64,000 nt of DNA from J054 sp964613615 (GTDB taxonomy: Bacteria > Pseudomonadota > Gammaproteobacteria > Steroidobacterales > GCA-2729495). The position numbers and the translations under genes are program-made. This document shows, piece by piece, positions 8,886 through 15,206 of the stretch (within the stretch, counting starts at the first letter, position 1; each line of letters starts with the position of its first letter). The stretch lies in contig CAZTIB010000213.1 in the NCBI GenBank assembly GCA_964613615.1, forward strand, positions 30,963 through 94,962, read 5' to 3'. The notes beneath the pieces are model-generated. The model saw only the letters and a program-made list of their open reading frames with translations, was not told the DNA's origin and made no database searches.

Positions 8886-9314
8886 CTAAGGAAACCGGAT
8901 GTTGAGGTCCTGATCTTCTGTGCCGAACTCGAAAGCAGCGTCTTCGAACTTCGCCGGACCAAACATGCCGCGCGCCCCGTTCGAGAATGCGTAGGGCTCA
9001 CGAGGGATGCCCAGGAAAGTGTCGATCTTGCCGTTTTCGTTCCGATCCTGGTAAGTGCTGATCGCAAAGGTTCCGGCAGGCAGGTCTGTAAAGGACACGA
9101 CGGCCTTGCCCTCTGCATCAACAGGCACGCGCGCTTCCTGGGTAACCTCGGTCAGCCACTTGTCTTCGGCGTCGAACAGGCCGACCACGAACACGCCTTC
9201 GCCGGGCTTGCCGCCTTCCAGCGTGATGGTGAGCGTCGACCCTGGGTCGACGGCGGCGCCGAGAAGCACCGGCATCAGCAGCAACGACAACATGAATCCG
9301 ATTTCAGCTCGCAT
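8886..9314 (-). CDS. DUF2141 domain protein, exported, in the crt operon
   Basis: This 142-residue protein has an N-terminal signal peptide (MRAEIGFMLSLLLMPVLLGA) and then a DUF2141 (PF09912) beta-sandwich. Typical family features are FVVGLFDAEDKWL, SFTDLPAGTFAISTYQDRNE and GKIDTFLGIPREPYAFSN. The domain's biochemical role is not established. Its ATG directly follows the stop of the upstream gene (TAG-ATG), and crtY begins at its own stop, so it is co-translated with the carotenoid genes. A role in handling carotenoids or the envelope they sit in is inference from position only. Confidence 0.8.
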   Translation of the reverse strand: MRAEIGFMLSLLLMPVLLGAAVDPGSTLTITLEGGKPGEGVFVVGLFDAEDKWLTEVTQEARVPVDAEGKAVVSFTDLPAGTFAISTYQDRNENGKIDTFLGIPREPYAFSNGARGMFGPAKFEDAAFEFGTEDQDLNIRFP

Positions 9315-9719
9315 CTAAGGCATTCTTATCTTGCCGCCGCCGGGCCCGCCACCACCGGGCACGCCGCCGCCCGGCGCACCGCCTTGCGGCACGATGATCG
9401 ATGACGCCGCTTCGCGGCGCATTTCTTCCAGCTTCTGCATCGCATCTTCCACGGCCACGTTGGCACTGGCGGCGAAATTCTCCGCCGCTTCTTTCACGGT
9501 GCTGCCGGGAATATCGAAACTCAGCGGCAACGGCCCCGCCCGGGTCATCAACTGGGTCTGACCCACGAACAACACGTCGCGGGAGGGGTCCGTCTGGCCG
9601 TCGCCATCTACCGGCGTGAGCCGCTGAATCGTCCCCACGCGCCGGTCAGTGAAGATTTCCTCCCGGTAGAGGCTCTGGCTGTCCATGCGGATTTCCAGTC
9701 CCTGTTCTTGCTCGGCCAT
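9315..9719 (-). CDS. Conserved hypothetical protein with Gly/Pro-rich tail, first gene of the crt operon
   Basis: This 134-residue protein has no signal peptide. The N-terminal half (SLYREEIFTDRRVGTIQRL and VLFVGQTQLMTRAGPLPLSF) looks like a small soluble beta domain, and a helical segment follows (NVAVEDAMQKLEEMRREAA). The last 25 residues are low-complexity glycine and proline (GGGVPGGGGPGGGK). I do not recognise a characterised family. Its stop is directly followed by the ATG of the DUF2141 gene, making it the likely leader of the crtYIB operon. AGGAACAGGAA precedes the ATG. Confidence 0.7.
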   Translation of the reverse strand: MAEQEQGLEIRMDSQSLYREEIFTDRRVGTIQRLTPVDGDGQTDPSRDVLFVGQTQLMTRAGPLPLSFDIPGSTVKEAAENFAASANVAVEDAMQKLEEMRREAASSIIVPQGGAPGGGVPGGGGPGGGKIRMP

Positions 9720-9819
9720 TTCCTGTTCCTTTGGTCATCTCGCCAAAGCCCCGTAGGGTACCAGCCCGGGAGAGGCTCTGCGTAACCTCGTCCGAGCCGG
9801 GGAGTGCTAACCTGCGCCG

Positions 9820-10815
9820 ATGCCCGCACGGTCTGACTTTGAATTCCAGGCGCTGCAGCCCGACGACATCCTTGGCGCCACGGACAGCGTCGGCCAGCGG
9901 AGCGACGGTCGCCTGCTGGCCCTGAACAGCTATGAGAACCGTGTCTACCGGGTGGGCATGGAAGACGGGCCACCGCTGGTGGCCAAGTTCTACCGGCCCG
10001 GCCGCTGGTCCGACGACGAGATTCTCGAGGAACATGACTTCGCCCAGGAACTGGCCGACGCGGAGATTCCCGTGGTCCCGCCGCTGGTCTTTGGCGGTGA
10101 GACCCTGCATGAATTTGGGCCGTTTCGCTTTGCCCTGTACCCCTGCCACGGCGGTCACCCGCCGCCCCTGGACGACACTGCGCTGCTGCGGCAACTGGGT
10201 CGGCTGGTGGCAAGGATCCACCAGCACGGCGCACGGCACGCCTTCGAGTGGCGGCCAGCCATCACCGTCGCGGAATACGGCACGGCTTCGCGAGACTACC
10301 TGATGGCCGAGGGCTTCATCCCGGCCGATATTGAGACTGCCTACACCAGCATCTGCGAGCACGTGTTTACCGCAATGGAGCATTGTTACGCACGCGCGGG
10401 CGACTCGCCCACGATCCGCCTGCACGGCGACTTTCACCCGGGCAATGTGCTGGTGCTCGAGACCCGGGTGCACATCGTCGACCTGGACGATGCGCGCATG
10501 GGGCCGCGCATTCAGGACCTGTGGATGCTGCTGTCCGGCGACCATGATGAACAAACACCGCAACTGGCCGAGCTGCTGGCCGGGTATAGTGAATTCGGCA
10601 ACTTCGACGCGAGCGAACTCAATCTGATCGAAGCTTTGCGAACCTTACGCATCATGCACTACGCCGCATGGCTGGCACGTCGCTGGCAAGACCCGGCCTT
10701 TCCGCGCGCCTTTCCGTGGTTCAACACTCGCCGCTACTGGGACGAACACGTGCAATCGCTGCAAGAGCAACTGGCGCTGATGCAGGAGCCGCCCCTCGAG
10801 TGGCTGCCGGCCTAG
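9820..10815 (+). CDS. srkA: Stress response kinase A (YihE/RdoA family Ser/Thr kinase)
   Basis: This aminoglycoside-phosphotransferase-fold kinase of 331 residues is close in length to E. coli SrkA (328). The N-terminal lobe contains LNSYENRVYRVG and VAKFYRPGRWSDDEI with the ATP-binding lysine; the catalytic loop is RLHGDFHPGNVL and the metal-binding loop is IVDLDDARMGPRIQDLW. In E. coli SrkA phosphorylates proteins and counters stress-induced death involving the MazEF system. It is divergent from the crt operon, sharing a 100-bp intergenic region. A TAACCT -10-like hexamer lies close before the start. Confidence 0.88.
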   Translation: MPARSDFEFQALQPDDILGATDSVGQRSDGRLLALNSYENRVYRVGMEDGPPLVAKFYRPGRWSDDEILEEHDFAQELADAEIPVVPPLVFGGETLHEFGPFRFALYPCHGGHPPPLDDTALLRQLGRLVARIHQHGARHAFEWRPAITVAEYGTASRDYLMAEGFIPADIETAYTSICEHVFTAMEHCYARAGDSPTIRLHGDFHPGNVLVLETRVHIVDLDDARMGPRIQDLWMLLSGDHDEQTPQLAELLAGYSEFGNFDASELNLIEALRTLRIMHYAAWLARRWQDPAFPRAFPWFNTRRYWDEHVQSLQEQLALMQEPPLEWLPA

Positions 10816-10851
10816 GGACGGGCGCGGGGCGATGGCGGCGAGTGGCTGCAG

Positions 10852-11478
10852 CTAATCGAGCGCGGTGGTGCCCCGTGAGCCGCCCGTGCGTGACCACACC
10901 AGCAGTTGATTATTGGCAGGCATTGCATGGTCTGCGACCAACTCGAGGCCCTGCTCCGCCGCCAGATCTACAACCGCTTCGAAATCACGAATGCCGCTGG
11001 CCGGATCGCGGTGGCGCAGGCTCAGGTCAAAAGCCGCGTTACTCGGCGACGTAAAACTTCCTGCGTAACGGAAGGGCCCGTAGATACAAAGCTGCCCACG
11101 CGGCATCAGTACCCGGCCGATCCCGGCGAACAGGTCTTGCACAGCATTCCACGACATGATGTGTAACGTGTTCGCACTGAATACCGCGTCCGTCCTGGCC
11201 ACCGGCCAGGCGGCCGACTGCACGTCCAGTGCGACGGGCGCGGCACAGTTCACCGGTCCTTCTGCCGCGATGCGTGCCCGCAGCGGCGCCAGGTAATCGG
11301 CAAGATCTGACGGCTGCCAGTGCAACTGTTCCAGGGTGGCCGCGAAGTACACGGCGTGCTGACCGGTCCCGCTGCCGATTTCCAGCACGTGCCGGCAATC
11401 GACCAGCGCGTCGCGAAGAATCGCAACGATTGCTGCCTTGTTACGTTCGCACGCGGGGGAAAACGGCAGATCATTCAT
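10852..11478 (-). CDS. DUF938 family SAM-dependent methyltransferase-like protein
   Basis: This 208-residue protein matches DUF938 (PF06080): SPACERNKAAIVAIL at the start, the SAM-binding motif VLEIGSGTGQHAVYFA, then WQPSDL, FSANTLHIMSW and LYIYGPF-like CIYGPFRYAGSFTS, and finally MPANNQLLVW. The domain has a Rossmann methyltransferase fold; its substrate is unknown. It is convergent with srkA and apparently transcribed alone. Confidence 0.85.
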   Translation of the reverse strand: MNDLPFSPACERNKAAIVAILRDALVDCRHVLEIGSGTGQHAVYFAATLEQLHWQPSDLADYLAPLRARIAAEGPVNCAAPVALDVQSAAWPVARTDAVFSANTLHIMSWNAVQDLFAGIGRVLMPRGQLCIYGPFRYAGSFTSPSNAAFDLSLRHRDPASGIRDFEAVVDLAAEQGLELVADHAMPANNQLLVWSRTGGSRGTTALD

Positions 11479-11766
11479 GCGAAGTGGTTTACGCGACGGG
11501 CCTCATGCGCTTCGCTGACACCCTAGCACGCGTGGAGGTGCCAGCGACCGGCAAGAGTCTTGCGCACTGTGCGTCGGTGGCCAAAGCCACGGTGTTCATC
11601 CCGGTGCCAGGAATTGCCGATGGAATTTTTGCGGTCATTACTGAGACCTTCTTCACACATCCGCTTGTACTACACAGCCGGCACACCTGTCTGCAGGACG
11701 GAATTCAAGTTTCCCGTCGGCGGGCCGATAGTCTGGGTCGGAACCACGCCAACGGGGAGATGCACG
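11479..11766. other. Intergenic region without a recognisable gene
   Basis: This 288-bp stretch lies between the DUF938 gene and the small zinc-ribbon-like gene. No reading frame here has family features. It contains a strong hairpin with GTGGC / GCCAC arms around 11567-11580. A superficial resemblance of bases 11540-11625 to a c-di-GMP riboswitch was considered and rejected. Confidence 0.4.
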
Positions 11767-12159
11767 ATGGGACCACTGGCTCGGGATCATGGTGATCCGG
11801 CTCTGCTCGCTTTTGTCGGCCAACTGCTGGAAGACGGCAGCCTGGACGGCGAAGCGATCGTTGTTGCCCGTAAACTGCTGGAAGAGGGCGCGACGACGCT
11901 GGCGGCAGACGAACGAGTGCTGCTGGAACAGGAGGTCATCGAACCCTATATCGTCGATTGCGAAGCCTGCCAGGCGACACCGCCCTGGGCCGAAATGCTG
12001 CATGTCTACGATACCGGGCTGTGCGCGAGTTGTTTCGACAAGCTCGAGGGCGTCGACATACCGGCCGTGCGTCCCGACTGGATGCCGCTGCCGTTGCCAC
12101 CCGCCGAAGAAGAAGAGCCCCTGATCGCTGGCCCCGCGCCTGCGCCACTGGATGCCTGA
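11767..12159 (+). CDS. Small hypothetical protein with two CxxC pairs
   Basis: This 130-residue protein is placed at ATG 11767 because GGGGAGA lies six bases upstream; the frame is open earlier but with uncharacteristic sequence. The first half is helical and acidic (LLAFVGQLLEDGSLDGEAI). Two cysteine pairs, DCEACQATPPW and GLCASCFDKLEG, 26-27 residues apart, suggest a zinc-binding knuckle. The C-terminal 30 residues are proline- and glutamate-rich and probably disordered. I do not recognise a named family. It precedes the MBL-fold gene in the same direction by 80 bp. Confidence 0.65.
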   Translation: MGPLARDHGDPALLAFVGQLLEDGSLDGEAIVVARKLLEEGATTLAADERVLLEQEVIEPYIVDCEACQATPPWAEMLHVYDTGLCASCFDKLEGVDIPAVRPDWMPLPLPPAEEEEPLIAGPAPAPLDA

Positions 12160-12239
12160 AGCCTGACGCGCGCGCCACGCGCATTCTCCAGCCAGTCCGA
12201 TCCCCTGCAGCGGGTCGAATGCCCGTAGAATCGGCCCCG

Positions 12240-13277
12240 ATGGTGGCGAGATTAGATAACGGACTGGTTGCGAAGCAGGCCCGCAAGCCTGCAGACGGCG
12301 AAATGCTCACGGTTGCGCCGGGGGTGAAATGGCTGCGCATGCCGCTGCCCTTCGTCCTGAATCACATCAATCTGTGGGTGCTGGAAGACGGTGACGGCTG
12401 GTGTATCGTGGATACGGGCATCGCCAGCAAGCCGACACAAGCCGTCTGGGAAAGCCTGCTCGACGGAGAACTGGCAGGCCGCCCGGTCACCCGGATAATC
12501 GTCACGCACCTGCATCCTGACCACATGGGTCTGGCGGGCTGGTTGTATGAGCGCACCGGTGCACCTGTGTGGATGACACGCAGCGAGTACCTGTCAGCCC
12601 GGGTGCTGTTCGCAGATCAGCCACCGGCACCGTCGGAGACCCTGGCTTTCTATCGCGCCGCCGGCTTCACCGATGAGCAGCTCGCGACCTACTCCGAGGG
12701 CTTTGGTGTCTTCCGGAAGCTGCTGTCACCGCCGCCGATGGCCTTTAGCCGAATGCAGGCCGATGACCAGTTGAGCATCGGCCAGCACACCTGGCGCGTA
12801 TTAATCGGCCGGGGCCATTCACCGGAGCACGCCTGCCTGTATTGCGCAGAGCTGGGCCTGCTGATCGCCGGCGACCAGGCCCTGCCGAATATTTCCCCGA
12901 ACGTCAGCATCTGGCCCACTGAGCCCGACGCCAATCCGCTGCATGACTGGCTCGAGTCGTGCCGCGTGCTGCCAACGCAGATGCCGGCAGACGTACTCGT
13001 ATTGCCGGCTCACGGCCGTCTCTACACCGGGCTCGGGGCCCGGATGGCGGAACTGATTGCGGAACACGAACAGGCCCTGGACGCAGCGCGCGCCGCCTGT
13101 GCCGAACCGCGTCGGGCCGTGGATCTGTTCGACGCACTGTTCCGCGGCGCGGTGAACGGCGGCAATCGCGTCATGGCCGCCGGCGAAGCCATGGCGCACC
13201 TGGCTTACCTGGAAAAAGCGGGGGAACTGCAGGCGCATACCGACAGCAGCGGCGTCCGCTGGTACCAGCGGGCCTGA
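12240..13277 (+). CDS. MBL-fold metallo-hydrolase
   Basis: This metallo-beta-lactamase-fold protein has 345 residues. The metal motif HxHxDH is intact in IIVTHLHPDHMGLAGW, followed by the third histidine in GRGHSPEHACLY, the aspartate in LLIAGDQALPNISPN and the last histidine in LVLPAHGRLYTG. A C-terminal helical domain of about 90 residues follows, as in glyoxalase II-like and hydroxyacylglutathione-hydrolase-like proteins. The substrate is not predictable; the convergent GST next door makes a thiol-linked reaction conceivable. ATG 12240 is chosen, with a TAGAAT hexamer nine bases upstream, so the mRNA may have almost no leader. Confidence 0.85.
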   Translation: MVARLDNGLVAKQARKPADGEMLTVAPGVKWLRMPLPFVLNHINLWVLEDGDGWCIVDTGIASKPTQAVWESLLDGELAGRPVTRIIVTHLHPDHMGLAGWLYERTGAPVWMTRSEYLSARVLFADQPPAPSETLAFYRAAGFTDEQLATYSEGFGVFRKLLSPPPMAFSRMQADDQLSIGQHTWRVLIGRGHSPEHACLYCAELGLLIAGDQALPNISPNVSIWPTEPDANPLHDWLESCRVLPTQMPADVLVLPAHGRLYTGLGARMAELIAEHEQALDAARAACAEPRRAVDLFDALFRGAVNGGNRVMAAGEAMAHLAYLEKAGELQAHTDSSGVRWYQRA

Positions 13278-13284
13278 CCGCCTG

Positions 13285-13959
13285 CTACTGGCCGGTGATA
13301 CGCGCGGCCATGGCTTTCATAAAGCTATCTACCGCGGCCTCGTATTCGTCTACCGTCGTCTTGCAGGCAGCGTTGCCCTGGATAGCCTGCCACCAGGTTG
13401 CCAGCCGGCCGTCGCCCTCCGTCGGGTCGGCAATCTCCGGGAAATTTGCGAATACCATCTTCTTCAGCAACATCAGGTATGGTGCCGCGGCACAGTCGCC
13501 GAGGGTCGGTTCCGCGCCCACGCAAAACGGCCCCGGGCCCATGAAGTGCTCCAGGTAACCGAGACCCTTGTTCAAGGCCTCGCCGGCCGCGGCCACCACG
13601 TCGGCATCGCGAGTGGCCGGATTCATCTGCTGAAAAAAAGTGCTGGTGTGTGGCGCGACGTACAGGTCGACGATGCGGGAAACTACCCGCGACGTGGCAC
13701 GCTCCAGCGGATCCTCGGGCAGGCCGGGCTTGCCGCCGCCGGCCTCCTCCAGGTATTCGCAGATGGTTTCCGACTCCGGAATGCAGCGCCCGTCCACGTC
13801 CAGGCTGGGAATCTTCGCAATGGGATTGAAAGCCATGTACTCCGGCGAACGGGGCGAGTTGCCGGGCATGCCTGCCAGCGGCACGTCGATGCCCTTGATC
13901 CGGGCCAGCATCACCACCCGGGTGACATACGGGGAAGCGAGAGCGCCGTAGAGTTTCAT
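13285..13959 (-). CDS. Glutathione S-transferase family protein
   Basis: This 224-residue protein has an N-terminal thioredoxin-like domain with MKLYGALASPYVTRVVMLAR, the cis-proline region FNPIAKIPSLDVDG and the glutathione gamma-glutamyl-binding ESETICEYLEE. A helical C-terminal domain contains FCVGAEPTLGDCAAAPYL, the conserved N-capping box region. The catalytic residue is probably Ser in ASPYVTR. Family members conjugate, isomerise or reduce small molecules with glutathione. It is 7 bp from the convergent MBL-fold gene and divergent from the LLM oxidoreductase gene. Confidence 0.87.
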   Translation of the reverse strand: MKLYGALASPYVTRVVMLARIKGIDVPLAGMPGNSPRSPEYMAFNPIAKIPSLDVDGRCIPESETICEYLEEAGGGKPGLPEDPLERATSRVVSRIVDLYVAPHTSTFFQQMNPATRDADVVAAAGEALNKGLGYLEHFMGPGPFCVGAEPTLGDCAAAPYLMLLKKMVFANFPEIADPTEGDGRLATWWQAIQGNAACKTTVDEYEAAVDSFMKAMAARITGQ

Positions 13960-14059
13960 CGCGTTTTCCTTTTGTTGGTTGACGATGGTCAGCCGAGGAT
14001 TGCCGAACCGGTCGTTGATGTTCGGGCATCGCGCGGCCGGAGGTCAATGGGCACCGGGC

Positions 14060-14065
14060 TATAAT
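14060..14065 (+). promoter_or_regulatory. Putative -10 box for the LLM oxidoreductase gene
   Basis: A perfect TATAAT lies 35 bases before the ATG at 14101, in the gap between divergent genes. No good -35 hexamer is seen 16-18 bases upstream, so the promoter is only suggestive. Confidence 0.35.
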
Positions 14066-14100
14066 CTGCGCGCCGTTCAGGGGCCGGGAGTCAGCACAAG

Positions 14101-15186
14101 ATGGATATCGACATCATCCTGGAAGCGGACGTCAGTCCGCAGCAGATGAAGGAGCTGGCCGTCGAAGCGGAGCGGCTCGGCATCCGGGCGCTGTGGTCGT
14201 CAAACTACCACCAGAACTGGGATTGCTTTCTGGCCCTGGCGCCGGCGGCACAGGCCACGTCGAAGATCCTGCTAGGGCCGCTGGCCGTGTCCCCGTGGGA
14301 GCTGCACCCGCTGAAGATGGCCAACGCGGTGCTGACGCTGAACGAACTGGCAAACGGGCGAGCCATGGTGGCCATCAGCGGCGGCGGCGGCGTGCTGGGC
14401 GCGATGGGCTGGAAAATCAGCAAAGATGCGCCCATGTGGCCGTTGACGAACGAGGAGAAAGGCGATCGCTACCCGGAGCGGCGGGTGCGCGGCGTGCGCG
14501 AATGCATCGAAGTGCTGCAACTCGCCCGCGGCGGAGAGATGTGCTGGGCTTTCGAAGGCGAGATCTTTCAGATCACGCGTCCCTTCAAGATGGACTGGGC
14601 GCAGTCTCCGGGTCCGCTGATCTATGGCTGCTGCAGCGGCCCGCAAATGATCCGCATGGGCGCGCACTGCGCCGACGGCATCCAGGTCAGTGACTTCACG
14701 GGCGAGATGATGCCGGCGGCGATGGAGAACGTGCGCACTGGCCTGGCGAAACGCGAGCAACCTGCGGAGGATTTTCGCGTCGGTAATTTCTGGGCCTGGC
14801 ATATCAAGGCAGATCCCGAGGTCTCCATGTACGAGGCGCGCCGAGAACTGATCTGGCGCGGCGCGATTGTGGCCAAGTACAAACACGAGATCGCACCCTT
14901 CTGCCACGACGAAGCGGAAGTTCAGCTCGTGGTGGACAACTGGATGAATTTCGCGAAGGCCTACTGGACCCGCAGCGGGCAGATCGACGACGTGCCGGAA
15001 GATCTCGTCAACCGGCTGATCGCCGGCCTGTCGTCGGCGGGGGGCCTGGACAATCTGGACGCCGAACTGGACCGCGTGCGGCAATTTGCGGACAGCGGGT
15101 TGACGGAATTATCGCTGCGGCTGTTCGACGACCCGATGGACGGCCTGAAACTGATCGGCGAACACGTGCTGCCCGTCGTACGCTGA
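14101..15186 (+). CDS. LLM class flavin-dependent oxidoreductase
   Basis: This 361-residue protein has the luciferase-like monooxygenase/F420 reductase TIM-barrel pattern. It begins with DIDIILEADVSPQQM and ALWSSNYHQNWDCF, has the flavin region SKILLGPLAVSPWELHP and NGRAMVAISGGGGVLGAMGW, then CIEVLQLARGGE and IYGCCSGPQMIRMGAHCADG. Such enzymes use FMN or F420 to oxidise or reduce small molecules; cofactor and substrate cannot be told from sequence. The gene ends 3 bp before the convergent fusion enzyme, inside a perfect hairpin. Confidence 0.85.
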   Translation: MDIDIILEADVSPQQMKELAVEAERLGIRALWSSNYHQNWDCFLALAPAAQATSKILLGPLAVSPWELHPLKMANAVLTLNELANGRAMVAISGGGGVLGAMGWKISKDAPMWPLTNEEKGDRYPERRVRGVRECIEVLQLARGGEMCWAFEGEIFQITRPFKMDWAQSPGPLIYGCCSGPQMIRMGAHCADGIQVSDFTGEMMPAAMENVRTGLAKREQPAEDFRVGNFWAWHIKADPEVSMYEARRELIWRGAIVAKYKHEIAPFCHDEAEVQLVVDNWMNFAKAYWTRSGQIDDVPEDLVNRLIAGLSSAGGLDNLDAELDRVRQFADSGLTELSLRLFDDPMDGLKLIGEHVLPVVR

Positions 15187-15206
15187 GCTTCAGACGAGCT
15201 CAGCGT
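15180..15206. terminator. Perfect hairpin spanning both stop codons of a convergent gene pair
   Basis: Arms ACGCTGAGCT (15180-15189) and AGCTCAGCGT (15197-15206) are perfectly complementary over 10 bp with a 7-base loop. The LLM stop (15184-15186) and the fusion-gene stop (15190-15192) both lie inside. There is no T-tract on either side, so it may be a bidirectional transcript-end stabiliser rather than an intrinsic terminator. Confidence 0.5.

Noticed and set aside
11505..11625. Possible second c-di-GMP riboswitch upstream of the small CxxC protein (GGCAAG, CCAAAGCCACGG, ATTGCCGATGG)
   Set aside because: The GGCAAACC and GACGCAAAGCC blocks are not preserved, there is no GNRA-capped P2 stem, and the central part is better explained by a simple GTGGC/GCCAC hairpin.
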